Source: Nitratireductor indicus C115
GTDB lineage: Bacteria > Pseudomonadota > Alphaproteobacteria > Rhizobiales > Rhizobiaceae
Assembly: GCF_000300515.1 (NCBI RefSeq)
Contig: NZ_AMSI01000004.1
Location: forward strand, 248,001 to 312,000
Length of the DNA: 64,000 nucleotides
Direction: 5' to 3'
A model generated the notes under the pieces. That model did no database searches. It was not told where the DNA came from and saw only the letters and a list, made by a program, of their open reading frames with translations. Shown in pieces: positions 9,020 through 17,878 of this stretch; positions within the stretch are counted from its first letter, which is position 1, and every line of letters begins with the position of its first letter. A program made the translations under genes and the position numbers.

Positions 9020-9613
9020 TTATCCTCCTCCAAGCAGTTCGGATGCAGTGATCAGGCTCTGCGCGATTTCCGAGATCTTGCGGTTCTGGTTCATCGCCGT
9101 GCGCCGCAGAAGCTGGTAAGCCTCGTCCTCCGAAAGCCCCTTGGAGCGCATGAGAATCCCCTTGGCCTTGTCGATGACCTTGCGGGATTCGAGCTCGTTA
9201 CGGGCGTCCTCCAATTCACGCTCCATGCGCGAGAACGCGTTGAAGCGGCTGATCGCCATGTCGAGGATCGGCTTCACTCTTTCCTGTCTCAGCCCATCCA
9301 CCACATAAGCCGATACGCCGGCATCCACCGCCGCCTCGATGGCGGCCTGGTCGGACCGGTCAACGAACATCGCGATCGGCCGCTTCACGGCGCGCGAGAG
9401 GTTGAACATGTTTTCGAGCATGTCGCGATTGGGATTTTCCAGGTCGATGACGATGACGTCCGGCTGCACTTCACTGACCCGGCGGGCGATGGCGTGGACA
9501 TCATGAACCAAGGTCACCTGCCCATGACCGGCCTCACGCAGACCCGCTTCGATGATCGAGGCGCGGATCGTGTTCTCGTCAATGACCAGGATCGATAACT
9601 GCTTGGGCGTCAT
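9020..9613 (-). CDS. nasT: NasT, ANTAR-domain antiterminator
   Basis: RNA-binding antiterminator of 197 residues. Residues 1-120 form a receiver-like domain (LVHDVHAI, VIVIDLENPNRD, AMFVDRSD). A coiled linker follows, then a C-terminal ANTAR domain (KVIDKAKGILMRSKGLSEDE and AYQLLRRTAMNQNRKISEIA). The family binds paired hexaloop hairpins in leader RNA and prevents termination. A matching hairpin and terminator lie before the transporter gene at 7468-7589. It is the first gene of the regulatory pair nasTS. Confidence 0.95.
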   Translation of the reverse strand: MTPKQLSILVIDENTIRASIIEAGLREAGHGQVTLVHDVHAIARRVSEVQPDVIVIDLENPNRDMLENMFNLSRAVKRPIAMFVDRSDQAAIEAAVDAGVSAYVVDGLRQERVKPILDMAISRFNAFSRMERELEDARNELESRKVIDKAKGILMRSKGLSEDEAYQLLRRTAMNQNRKISEIAQSLITASELLGGG

Positions 9614-9697
9614 GCCGCATTTTTCGCGTATGCGTGCGAATTGTGCAATGCAAGATACGAAGGAAATGACTGTCCGCCTTTGGGTTCCTCGACCAGT

Positions 9698-9723
9698 CCT
9701 GCCGCCGGAAGTCCGACGGCAGG
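9698..9723 (-). terminator. Possible hairpin terminator downstream of ampC
   Basis: CCTGCCG and CGGCAGG form a seven-pair stem with a 12-base loop, 17 bases after the ampC stop. No clear run of T follows, so this may be a processing or Rho-related structure rather than a classical terminator. Confidence 0.35.
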
Positions 9724-9739
9724 AGAGACGGAGCGAAAT

Positions 9740-10930
9740 TCAGAACGGCAGCGCGCCGGCCCCGATCAGGATTCGGTGGGCGGCTGTAACACGTGCCGGG
9801 ATCGGATAATTCCTGTTTGCCAGAATGACGACACCGATTTTCTTCGCAGGGATAAAGGCGGCATAGGCGCCGAAGCCATTCGTGGAGCCGGTCTTGTTGA
9901 TCAGACCCGCTTCGCGCGGGTGCCTTGCGGGAGAGAACCACTCGACCTTGTTTGGCTTGTACGCGATCTCGGCGGAGTTGCCTGCAAGCACCTGCTTCAG
10001 GTCGTCCGGATCGTCATAGAGCTCCCACCCCAGCCCTTGGGTCATCGCGCCGACGCGATAATAGCCGGTATGGGTTGCCTTGATCGCGCGCCGCAAGGCC
10101 TCGTCCAGCCCCGCGCTGGTCATGTTCAGTTCCACGAAACGCAGGAGATCGGCGGAGCTCGTCTTGACGCCATAGGCCTCCGAATCCAGAACGCCAGGAC
10201 CGACCCGTATGGGCTTTCCTTCCTTCGAATAGCCGAAGGCATAGTCCTTCATGCGCGCCGTGGGGACCCTGATATAGGTGTCCGGCAGCCCCAGCATGGG
10301 AAACAGCTTGGCTTCCATCAGTTCGTCGAACGGCTTGCCCAGACGCTCGGCCGCCAGGAAACCGAACAGGCCGATGCTGGGGTTGGAGTAGCGGCGATGA
10401 GTAGCCGGGGCGAAATCGGGACGCCAATTTCTGTAATAACTGGTCATGCCCTGCGCGGTCACATTGTCGGGAAACTGCAGAGGCAGACCTCCCGCCGTGT
10501 ATGTGCCAAGTTCGAGAAGGCTGATACCGTCAAAGCGGGAGCCACGCAGACCCGGAAGATAATCGCTTGCGGGATCGGACAGGGACAAGGCGCCGACCTC
10601 CTGTGCGTAAGAGGCAAGCGTGGCCGTGAAAGTTTTGCTGATCGAGCCGATTTCGAAGATCGTTCTCTCCGAAACGCCCCGCCCGTCATCGCGCGAAGCG
10701 ACACCGAAATTAAAAAAATAGGGACTGCCCCCAACAGTCACGGCGACGGCAACCCCAGGGATATCGTGCTCGTCCATGATGGGACGGACCACATCCTCGA
10801 CCACGGCCCTGAGCCTCTCGCGATGTGCCTGGTTCGGCGCGCCGGCATACGCACAGGTGACAAACAAGGCCGCTATCCCCAAAACCGCGGGGATCAATCT
10901 GAGACATTTCACGACGAAGCAACTCCTCAT
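9740..10930 (-). CDS. ampC: Class C beta-lactamase (AmpC)
   Basis: Periplasmic serine beta-lactamase, 396 residues in this frame. It has a hydrophobic signal peptide ending near CAYAGA. The catalytic motifs of class C enzymes are all present: SISK (nucleophile Ser and Lys), YSN (the Tyr-Asn pair) and KTG near the C-terminus. Family blocks FEIGSISKTFTATLA and RRYSNPSIGLFG resemble the chromosomal AmpC of Ochrobactrum-type bacteria. The start at 10930 is not certain. A GTG at 10912 with GAGGAG upstream would give a more standard signal peptide, MKCLRLIPAVLGIAALF. It is divergent from ampR, so it is probably inducible by beta-lactams. Actual resistance is an inference. Confidence 0.93.
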   Translation of the reverse strand: MRSCFVVKCLRLIPAVLGIAALFVTCAYAGAPNQAHRERLRAVVEDVVRPIMDEHDIPGVAVAVTVGGSPYFFNFGVASRDDGRGVSERTIFEIGSISKTFTATLASYAQEVGALSLSDPASDYLPGLRGSRFDGISLLELGTYTAGGLPLQFPDNVTAQGMTSYYRNWRPDFAPATHRRYSNPSIGLFGFLAAERLGKPFDELMEAKLFPMLGLPDTYIRVPTARMKDYAFGYSKEGKPIRVGPGVLDSEAYGVKTSSADLLRFVELNMTSAGLDEALRRAIKATHTGYYRVGAMTQGLGWELYDDPDDLKQVLAGNSAEIAYKPNKVEWFSPARHPREAGLINKTGSTNGFGAYAAFIPAKKIGVVILANRNYPIPARVTAAHRILIGAGALPF

Positions 10931-11060
10931 ACTGGTTTAAAAAAGGCACCCCTACAATTCGCCTGCCCCGCCATCGCGGACATGATCGAAATACGCATCT
11001 TGCGCCCCGGCGACAATTGACCATTATTTGGGACTGACATTAGAAAAATTAGGGCTTTGC

Positions 11061-11963
11061 ATGGTTCGTCCCAATCTGCCGCTGAACGCGCTTCGCGCCT
11101 TCGAGGCTTCCGCGAGACATCTGAACTTCACCAGGGCAGCGATCGAGCTCTGCGTGACGCAAGCGGCGGTCAGCCATCACGTCAAGGGCCTGGAAGCCAG
11201 GCTCAACGTCACGCTTTTCAAGCGGCTGCCGCGCGGGCTTATGCTCACCCATGAGGGGGAGACCCTTCTGCCGGTCCTGCGCCGTGCCTTCGACCACATT
11301 GCCGGCACGCTGGAGAAATTCGAGAGCGGGCACTATCGCGAGGTGCTCACGGTGGGAGCCGTGGGAACTTTTGCCGTGGGTTGGCTGATTCCCCGCCTCG
11401 CAGAGTTCGAGAGCCGGCACCCCTTCATCGATTTGCGGCTCTCCACCAACAACAATCGGGTGGACATCGCAGCCGAGGGGCTGGATTATGCAGTGCGCTT
11501 CGGCTCCGGTGCCTGGCACGGCATAGAGGCGATACCCCTGATTGAGGCGCCGCTTTCTCCCCTGTGCGTCCCGCAGATCGCCGACCGCCTGTCCTCGCCC
11601 GCGGATATGGCGAAGTTCACTCTGCTACAATCCTACCGCGCGGATGAGTGGCCGCAATGGTTCACTGCTACAGGCCTGGGCCAGCCCGTGCCCACGGGGA
11701 GACGCATCGTTTTCGATTCCTCCCTGGCCATGGTGGAGGCTGCTCTTCAGGGCGTCGGCATTGCGCTCGCTCCGCCCTCCATGTTCTCGCATCTTCTGCG
11801 CAGGGAGATCGTCCACCAACCCTTCGACGTCACCGTCTCGTTGGGCAGCTACTGGCTGACCCGCCTTCAGTCACGCGTGGAGACGCCGCCTATGACGGCG
11901 TTCCGCGAATGGCTCGTAAGCGCCATCCACCCTGAACAGAACAAGACTTCGCAACTCCCGTGA
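11061..11963 (+). CDS. ampR: LysR-family regulator AmpR
   Basis: About 300 residues, with an N-terminal winged helix (LNALRAFEASARHLNFTRAA and CVTQAAVSHHVKGLE) and a substrate-binding-type effector domain. The sequence AFEASARHLNFTRAAIEL is characteristic of AmpR/GcvA-like members. Its divergent placement 130 bases from ampC is the classical arrangement in which AmpR senses muropeptides and activates ampC. ATG 11061 gives the usual family length. The upstream TTG at 11028 would add 11 residues unlike the family. Confidence 0.9.
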   Translation: MVRPNLPLNALRAFEASARHLNFTRAAIELCVTQAAVSHHVKGLEARLNVTLFKRLPRGLMLTHEGETLLPVLRRAFDHIAGTLEKFESGHYREVLTVGAVGTFAVGWLIPRLAEFESRHPFIDLRLSTNNNRVDIAAEGLDYAVRFGSGAWHGIEAIPLIEAPLSPLCVPQIADRLSSPADMAKFTLLQSYRADEWPQWFTATGLGQPVPTGRRIVFDSSLAMVEAALQGVGIALAPPSMFSHLLRREIVHQPFDVTVSLGSYWLTRLQSRVETPPMTAFREWLVSAIHPEQNKTSQLP

Positions 11964-12105
11964 TGGAATGACGGCATGTCCGCCAAGGGCTGTGGCACCC
12001 CGCGCGGACCAACAGCACGCCACCCCCGTTAATACTTATTATTATGACAAGGAACGGTCCCGCACGCACGCCGACCCACGGATACCGAATGTCGGCTTGC
12101 AGCTC

Positions 12106-12150
12106 TTGACATATCGATAGCCATCTGGTTATCAATACAATCAATAACCA
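12106..12150 (+). promoter_or_regulatory. Promoter and inverted-repeat operator before the arsR-type gene
   Basis: TTGACA at 12106-12111 is a good -35 element. A repeat with arms TGGTTAT (12126-12132) and ATAACCA (12144-12150), 11 bases apart, covers the expected -10 region. Such a site is typical for autorepression by an ArsR-type protein. The start codon lies about 20 bases downstream. Confidence 0.55.
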
Positions 12151-12168
12151 TCGAGCTATAAATCAACC

Positions 12169-12489
12169 ATGGAAAGCCGAGACCAACTTTTCAAGGCACT
12201 GTCCGATCCGACCCGGCGTACTCTCTTCGAGCGGCTATGCCGCGAGGGGGAGATGACTGTCGGGGCCCTGACCGCTCAAGCCGGCATTTCCCAGCCGGCC
12301 GTCTCCAAGCACCTTGGCGTTCTCAAGCGGGCGGGATTGGTGAGGGATTACCCGGAGGGCCGGCTGACTCGCTATCGCGCTGAACCGCGCAATCTCCTGC
12401 CGCTCATCGACTGGACACGGGAAATGGCGAACTTCTGGGAAGACCGGTTCGACGCGCTCGGCGATCTACTCAACAGGATGGACCAATGA
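12169..12489 (+). CDS. ArsR-family transcriptional repressor
   Basis: Winged-helix repressor of 106 residues. Conserved features are FKALSDPTRRTLFERLCREG, the recognition helix AGISQPAVSKHLGVLKRAGL and a C-terminal segment with RYRAEP. The usual ArsR metal-binding cysteines (CVC) are absent, so it is not a classical metal sensor. Members of this subgroup regularly precede an SRPBCC/AHSA1 gene, as here, where the stop overlaps the next start by four bases. It probably represses its own operon through the inverted repeat at 12126-12150. Confidence 0.88.
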   Translation: MESRDQLFKALSDPTRRTLFERLCREGEMTVGALTAQAGISQPAVSKHLGVLKRAGLVRDYPEGRLTRYRAEPRNLLPLIDWTREMANFWEDRFDALGDLLNRMDQ

Positions 12490-12923
12490 ACAACATGTCG
12501 AATGAGAAGAAAAAAGTTGTCGTGGAGCGGGAGTTTGCCCACGCCCCCGAAAAGATCTGGAGAGCGCTGACCCAGCCACACCTGATCGAGGAATGGCTCA
12601 TGAAGAACGACTTCCACCCTGCCGTTGGCCACAGCTTCAACCTTTACGGCGAATGGGGAGGTATCCTCGACTGCGAGGTGCTTGCCCTCGATCAGAACAA
12701 GTCACTCTCCTACACTTGGAACTTCAAGCATGACGACCCTGTGTTCGATCTGCGCAGCATCGTCGTCTTCACCCTGTCTCCCTCAGGCAAGGGAACACTT
12801 CTGCGCATGGAGCAGACGGGCTTCCGTCCAGACCAGAAGCAGGCTTTCGGCGGCGCGCAAGCAGGCTGGAAGCAGTTTTTCGACAAGCTCGAAGCGACCC
12901 TGGCCCGTCTGGAACAGGTGTGA
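12486..12923 (+). CDS. SRPBCC (AHSA1/START-like) domain protein
   Basis: Single-domain protein of 145 residues with a hydrophobic-pocket fold. The pattern VEREFAHAPEKIWRALTQPHLIEEWL followed by the strand pattern ending GWKQFFDKLEATLARL is typical of the Activator-of-Hsp90-homology SRPBCC family in bacteria. The ligand is unknown. It is translationally coupled to the ArsR-type gene before it, and the small membrane protein gene follows within the same transcript. Confidence 0.85.
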   Translation: MNNMSNEKKKVVVEREFAHAPEKIWRALTQPHLIEEWLMKNDFHPAVGHSFNLYGEWGGILDCEVLALDQNKSLSYTWNFKHDDPVFDLRSIVVFTLSPSGKGTLLRMEQTGFRPDQKQAFGGAQAGWKQFFDKLEATLARLEQV

Positions 12924-12997
12924 CGGGAATATCGCAGATGCAGCACAAGAGGGGTGTCAGCGACACGCCGCCCCTTGATGACCTTATGGAGGAACCA

Positions 12998-13216
12998 TTG
13001 AGCTGGAATGGACGTATCCGCCAGTTTCACCGCTGGACTGGCATTGTTTTCACGGCGACCGTGATTGCCAATTTCGCCACCATGACACAAGGCACGCCTC
13101 CTTCCTGGGTGACATACTCGCCCCTGCCGCCACTGTTTCTCCTGATGTTCTCTGGCCTGTTCATGTTCGGCCAGCACTATGTGAGCGGGAGGCGAACAGC
13201 TGTCAGGGAGGGGTAG
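12998..13216 (+). CDS. Small membrane protein of the arsR-SRPBCC operon
   Basis: About 72 residues with two hydrophobic segments (IVFTATVIANFATM and PPLFLLMFSGLFMFG), so probably an inner-membrane protein. No function is recognised. The conserved-looking start of the family, LSWNGRIRQFHRWTG, suggests initiation at TTG 12998 behind a GGAGGA ribosome-binding sequence. In-frame alternatives are GTG 12920, ATG 12938 and ATG 12986. Small proteins like this often accompany ArsR/SRPBCC pairs. Confidence 0.6.
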   Translation: MSWNGRIRQFHRWTGIVFTATVIANFATMTQGTPPSWVTYSPLPPLFLLMFSGLFMFGQHYVSGRRTAVREG

Positions 13217-13352
13217 AAGCAACCCCGGCCAACAGCCTCCCACGGCTTACGCTGCACATGACCCTAGCAGAGCCGGGCCTAACGCATGTCCTTATCCCTA
13301 AGCCGGGAACCGCCTATCCGACACGCGGGAGCTCCACGGGGCAGCCCCGCGA
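13217..13352. other. Convergent gap, nothing recognised
   Basis: This 136-base gap lies between two convergent operons. It contains no convincing gene, and no strong hairpin with a T-run on either strand. Confidence 0.5.
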
Positions 13353-13805
13353 TCAAGGCTCGCATGTGATCAGGGCCTGGTAGATTATCTCTCGATCAGC
13401 GGCGCGTCTGATTGTCGTAGCGGCATCGACCGAACGAAGCTGACGGGCAATGCTTGAGAGAAGTTTCAGATAGTGGCTCTGTTCACCGGACGGAGTCAGG
13501 ATCAGGCAGACGATATCGACCGGCTCTTCGTCGATGGCGTCGAAATCAATCGGCATTGTCAGGCGGACAAGGAGCACGAACGGCAGGTTTATACCTTCTA
13601 CCGATGCATGCGGGATCGCGATGCCGGCCCCGATACCGGTCGATCCAAGGTCCTCGCGGCTCTGCACCGCATTCAGAACATCACCCTCGACGAGGCCCAA
13701 TCTGTCTGCTGCCGTTTCTGCCACGAATTTGAGGAGCTTGAATTTCGAGGGTACTGACACGTCAATGAGTACACCGTTCGGCTGCATGACCTCAGATATT
13801 TGCAT
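13353..13805 (-). CDS. ptsN: PTS IIA-like nitrogen-regulatory protein (EIIA-Ntr)
   Basis: Cytoplasmic phosphocarrier-type protein of about 150 residues. The phosphorylatable His lies in GIGAGIAIPHASVEG, matching the EIIA-Ntr/fructose family motif GxGIAIPH. I chose MQISEVM at 13805, preceded by GAAGCAGGTAG. A longer frame reaches 13868. It is the last gene of the kdp cluster, 59 bases after kdpE. In enterobacteria dephospho-EIIA-Ntr stimulates KdpD. The placement here suggests a dedicated link between PTS-Ntr and potassium control, which is inference. Confidence 0.88.
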   Translation of the reverse strand: MQISEVMQPNGVLIDVSVPSKFKLLKFVAETAADRLGLVEGDVLNAVQSREDLGSTGIGAGIAIPHASVEGINLPFVLLVRLTMPIDFDAIDEEPVDIVCLILTPSGEQSHYLKLLSSIARQLRSVDAATTIRRAADREIIYQALITCEP

Positions 13806-13864
13806 AGATCTACCTGCTTCCATTCCTTTGCACGTCGCCTTGGGCCACATCCTCCCTTCCGATC

Positions 13865-14557
13865 TCATTCGGCTTCGCGCAGCCGGTATCCGACCCCCGT
13901 CTCTGTTGTGATGTATTGCGGTTCGTCAGGGCTCTGCTCGATCTTCTGGCGGAGCTGGCGCACATAAACACGCAGATACTGGACATCGGTCGAGCCGCCC
14001 CAGACCTGATTGAGCAAATGCTGATGCGTGATGACCTTGCCAGCGTGCTGCACGAGAACCCGCAGGATGTCGTACTCCTTGGGCGAAAGCTTCACCTCCT
14101 TTTCGGCGACCTTGACGATCCGCTTGACGAGATCGACGGAGAGAGCCCCGGTTTGGAAGATCGGCCGCTCACCCTGCTGCTGCAGCTTGTGGCGCAAGGC
14201 CACGCGAATACGGGCAACGAGTTCCTTGGTGCCGAACGGCTTTGTCACATAGTCGTCGGCACCGAGTTCCAGCGCCTTGACGATACCTGCCTCGTCTGTC
14301 CGGCTCGACAGGATGATGATCGGCAGCTCAAGCAGATCGTTGCGCCATTTGGCCAGAAGGTCGTGTCCCTGCATGTCAGGCAGGCCGAGATCAAGGAGGA
14401 TGAGGTCGGGCTGTTCGCCTTCGGCCTTTTGCATGGCTTCCACGGCGTTGGTCGCTTCGACGATCGCGTAGCCCTCGGCTGTCAGGCCGACACGCAGCAA
14501 CTTTCGGATCGGTGGCTCATCGTCGACAACGAGAATCCTGACGGTCGAATTGGTCAT
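13865..14557 (-). CDS. kdpE: Response regulator KdpE
   Basis: OmpR-type response regulator of 230 residues. The receiver domain carries ILVVDDE, the phospho-acceptor Asp in LILLDLGLPDM and the Lys in DDYVTKPFG. The C-terminal winged helix has LSPKEYDILRVLVQHAGKVI and TETGVGYRLRE. It pairs with KdpD, whose TGA overlaps the ATG of this gene by one base. A GTG one codon earlier is also possible. It is expected to activate the kdp operon at low potassium. Confidence 0.96.
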   Translation of the reverse strand: MTNSTVRILVVDDEPPIRKLLRVGLTAEGYAIVEATNAVEAMQKAEGEQPDLILLDLGLPDMQGHDLLAKWRNDLLELPIIILSSRTDEAGIVKALELGADDYVTKPFGTKELVARIRVALRHKLQQQGERPIFQTGALSVDLVKRIVKVAEKEVKLSPKEYDILRVLVQHAGKVITHQHLLNQVWGGSTDVQYLRVYVRQLRQKIEQSPDEPQYITTETGVGYRLREAE

Positions 14558-17259
14558 CACATTTCTTCCAGTTTTGGCATGTCGGCCGGAATTGGCATGC
14601 GCAAGGTAAAAATGGCACCGCTGCGATCCGTCCTGTTACTCGCCGTGATCGTCCCACCCATCGCTTCAACGAAGCCCTTGCAGATCGACAACCCCAATCC
14701 TGTACCGGCAAGGACGAGATCGCGTTTGCGGGCGCGATGGAAGCTGTCAAAGATCTTCTCCAGGTCCGAGGGCGGAATGCCCGGCCCTTCATCGAGCACC
14801 TCGATCATCATCCACTGCCCGTCCTCCCATGCCCGAACACGGATCGTGGTGTCGGGAGATGCATATTTCGCAGCGTTGTCGAACAGGTTGAACAGAACCT
14901 GCTCGAACAAGACAGGGTCCAGCCTCAGCATCGGCAGATTGGCGGGAATATCGGTGAGCACTTTATGCCGCGACATGATTTTGTGGGCCCGACGCAGCGC
15001 GGAACCGACGATATCGCCGAGATATTGCAGCGAGGCGTTGGGTTCCATCGCACCCGTTTCGAGCCGCGACATATCGAGGAGATTGGCGATGAACCGGTTC
15101 AGCCGCTCCGCCTCGTCGACAATCGTGGAGAGCATTTCGGCGCGATCCCCATCCGGCATCGCATTCGAATAATCCCGAAGCGTGCCGGCAGCCCCGAGGA
15201 TGGCAGCGAGTGGCGTCTTCAGGTCGTGCGAGATCGAGGCGAGCAGCGCAGAGCGCAGTTTGTCGGCTTCTGCCGCAAGCCTGGCTTTGTCCACATCGGC
15301 GACGAGCTGAATCCGCTCAATGGCAACGGCCGCCTGATCGACCAATGCATCGAGCAGCCTCTGTTGCTCCGGTGTGAGAAGCGGACCGTCCTTGTCGTTG
15401 TCGAGGCCGATAACGCCGACGGGGGTTCTGCCCGTTATCAAGGGCAGATAGAGGCGTTTTGCACCCGGAAGCGTGTCGGCTCCGCGCCCGGCTGGATGAT
15501 TGTGCTCCCAGGCCCAACGCGCTGCCGCAATATCGGCATCGACGAGTGTGTCATCTGGGGGATAACCAGCCCGGACCGCTACGGTCCCGTTTTCTGGGAG
15601 CAGAATGACAACGCGCAATTTGAGCATCGCCGCTATCTGGTGCGCTGCGGCCCAAAGCACATCGTCGAGCGTACTGGCTCCCGCCAGCTTCTTGGCAAAA
15701 CGATAAAGCTCTTCGGTGGCGCGCGCACGCTGCCGGGCCGCCGCTGCCTGACGGTGCACGCGGGCAGCAAGATTGCTCGTGATAAGGGCTGCGCCGATGA
15801 AAAAAAGAAACGCGATCACGCTTTCGGGATCGCGGATGGTGAAGGTGTAAAGGGGGTCGAGAAAGAAGAAATTGAAGGCCAGCGCACCCAGCAGGGATGC
15901 AAACAGCGCAGGCCAAAGACCCGCCGTCGCCGCCGAGGCAAGCACCGCCATGAGGAAGGCGAGCGCGATGTTGCGCACGTCGAGCGCTCGCGAGAGCAAT
16001 ATGCCGAATGCGAGAGCCACGCCGACATAGCCGACGCTCCACAGATAAGGCCGAATCCGGAACCGGCGCGGTTCTACTCGCACCAGGCCTTTGCGCACCG
16101 TGTCCACGCGTTCCTTGCCAGAAATCACGTGAACGCTGATATCGCCGGAATGCCGGATGAGATCGTGGGAGACCGAGCCTTCCAGAAACTCCCGCCAACG
16201 CGACTTGCGCGACCTGCCCCCGATGATATGGCTGTAGTTGTTGTCGCCGGCGTAGCGCAAAAGTTCCTTGGCAACGTGGTGGCCTGGTACAGTGATGGCG
16301 TCACCACCGAGCTGTTCGGCCAAACGCAAGGCTGCAGCGATGCGATCCTTGGCTTCTTCCGACAGATTGCTCGACCGCGGCTCCTCGATATAGACGGCCG
16401 CCCAGGGGCTGCGCAGGCGGTCGGCTTGCCTTTTGGCGTAGCGGACCAATGAAGGCCCTCGCAGGTCGTCATCGATGCAGACCAGCACACGGTCACCCGC
16501 GCCCCACGGTCCCTCGATAGCATGCGCCTGCATATGACGCAGAAGCTGCTCGTCGACGCGTTGTGCCGTGCGGCGCAGTGCCAGTTCGCGAAGGGCGGTC
16601 AGGTTGCCCGGGGAGAAATAGTTCTCGATCGCTCGCTTGGCGGTCTTGGGGAGATAGACCTTCCCGTCGTGCAGGCGCTTGATGAGATCGTCGGGTGTGA
16701 TGTCGATGATCTCGACTTCATCGGCCTTGTCGATCACCGAATCGGGTACCGTTTCGCGAACCCGGATGCGTGTAATCTGAGCGACAACATCGTTGAGGCT
16801 CTCCACATGCTGGATGTTGAGCGTCGTGTAGACGTCGATGCCCCGGTCGAGAAGCTCGAGAACGTCGAGATAGCGCTTCGGGTGCCGGCTTCCGGGGGCA
16901 TTCGTGTGCGCCAACTCATCGACCAAGACGAGCTGGGGCTTCCTTTCCACCACCGCGTCGAGGTCCATTTCTTCGAGAACCTGGCCCTTGTACTCGACCT
17001 TCGCCCTCGGGATGATCTCGAGTCGGCGGACCAGCGCTTCCGTCTCCATGCGCCCGTGTGTTTCGACGACCCCGATGACGACGTCGTCGCCATCAGACTT
17101 GCGGGCGCGCCCCGAGATCAGCATCTCATAGGTTTTGCCGACGCCTGGCGCTGCACCCAGGAATATCTTGAGACGACCCCGCGTCTCCTGTTCCGCCTTT
17201 TCAAGCAGGGCATCAGGAGAAGGACGCTTCATCTCGTCTGCATGATCCTGAGGACTCAT
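14557..17259 (-). CDS. kdpD: Sensor histidine kinase KdpD
   Basis: Membrane kinase of about 900 residues. The N-terminal KdpD domain has a Walker A loop GAAPGVGKT, followed by a USP-like domain (VLVCIDDDLRGPSLVRYAKR). Four transmembrane segments lie around residues 400-510, then a GAF-like domain and the kinase core with SHDLKTPLAAI (phospho-His), an N box and GTGLGLSIC. Length matches the family. Two in-frame ATGs are adjacent. I chose 17259, six bases after GGGAG. Confidence 0.96.
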   Translation of the reverse strand: MSPQDHADEMKRPSPDALLEKAEQETRGRLKIFLGAAPGVGKTYEMLISGRARKSDGDDVVIGVVETHGRMETEALVRRLEIIPRAKVEYKGQVLEEMDLDAVVERKPQLVLVDELAHTNAPGSRHPKRYLDVLELLDRGIDVYTTLNIQHVESLNDVVAQITRIRVRETVPDSVIDKADEVEIIDITPDDLIKRLHDGKVYLPKTAKRAIENYFSPGNLTALRELALRRTAQRVDEQLLRHMQAHAIEGPWGAGDRVLVCIDDDLRGPSLVRYAKRQADRLRSPWAAVYIEEPRSSNLSEEAKDRIAAALRLAEQLGGDAITVPGHHVAKELLRYAGDNNYSHIIGGRSRKSRWREFLEGSVSHDLIRHSGDISVHVISGKERVDTVRKGLVRVEPRRFRIRPYLWSVGYVGVALAFGILLSRALDVRNIALAFLMAVLASAATAGLWPALFASLLGALAFNFFFLDPLYTFTIRDPESVIAFLFFIGAALITSNLAARVHRQAAAARQRARATEELYRFAKKLAGASTLDDVLWAAAHQIAAMLKLRVVILLPENGTVAVRAGYPPDDTLVDADIAAARWAWEHNHPAGRGADTLPGAKRLYLPLITGRTPVGVIGLDNDKDGPLLTPEQQRLLDALVDQAAVAIERIQLVADVDKARLAAEADKLRSALLASISHDLKTPLAAILGAAGTLRDYSNAMPDGDRAEMLSTIVDEAERLNRFIANLLDMSRLETGAMEPNASLQYLGDIVGSALRRAHKIMSRHKVLTDIPANLPMLRLDPVLFEQVLFNLFDNAAKYASPDTTIRVRAWEDGQWMMIEVLDEGPGIPPSDLEKIFDSFHRARKRDLVLAGTGLGLSICKGFVEAMGGTITASNRTDRSGAIFTLRMPIPADMPKLEEM

Positions 17260-17310
17260 CATCAACTCCCAGCAATGGAGCGGCAGTCACCGGACTGCCG
17301 CTACCCCTTT

Positions 17311-17862
17311 TTATAACCTGTCGAGCACGAGGTTGAGTTCCAGAACGTTGACGATGCGTTCCTTGGTCAGAAATCCGCCCGGTGAGAAAGCCGCGCGGCG
17401 GATCAGGGACTCAAGTCGGGCTTTGTCCATTCCCCGCGCCTCCGCGACCCGAGCAGCCTGATACACCGCCGCCGCTTCCGAGATATGAGGGTCGAGCCCC
17501 GCGCCCGAGGCCGCAGCAAGGTCGGCGGGCAGCGGGTTTGCCGGTGTGGCGCCATAACGCTCCACGATCTCTTTGCCGCGGTCGGTGACCTTGCTGCTCG
17601 TTGGGGACAAGTTGCTGCCGCCAGCACCAGCGCCGTCATAGTCGACAGCCGAAGGCCGGGGCCAGAAGTATTCCGGCCTCGTAAAGGCCTGCGCCACCTG
17701 GCGACTGCCGATGATCGCGCCGTCCTTGCTGGTAATCAGCGAGCCGTTGGCGGTGTCCGGCGAGATCGCCTGAGCCACGGCCCAGACGGCGGTTGCATAG
17801 AAGGCGACACAGATCAGCATGGTCGCCGCTGCGATACGAATGCTTGCGAGGAGTGATTGCAT
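17311..17862 (-). CDS. kdpC: Potassium-transporting ATPase subunit C
   Basis: KdpC, 183 residues, with one N-terminal membrane helix (ATMLICVAFYATAVWAVAQAI) and a periplasmic domain. Family motifs GSRQVAQAFTRPEYFWPRPSA and GAGLDPHISEAAAVYQAARVA are present. It stabilises the KdpA-KdpB complex. It lies 16 bases after kdpA and 51 before kdpD, so it is part of the same operon. Confidence 0.96.
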   Translation of the reverse strand: MQSLLASIRIAAATMLICVAFYATAVWAVAQAISPDTANGSLITSKDGAIIGSRQVAQAFTRPEYFWPRPSAVDYDGAGAGGSNLSPTSSKVTDRGKEIVERYGATPANPLPADLAAASGAGLDPHISEAAAVYQAARVAEARGMDKARLESLIRRAAFSPGGFLTKERIVNVLELNLVLDRL

Positions 17863-17878
17863 GATTCTGGTCTCCGGA

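Noticed and set aside
7804-9051. 415-codon open frame opposite nasS
   Set aside because: Mirror frame of a well-supported gene; composition unlike a protein.
11028-11063. AmpR-box-like sequence near TTAGAAAAATTAG
   Set aside because: It has a superficial likeness to LysR-type sites, but no T-N11-A palindrome that I could defend; left out of the features.
14737-16452. 571-codon open frame on the plus strand
   Set aside because: It lies antisense to kdpD and shows no recognisable domain.
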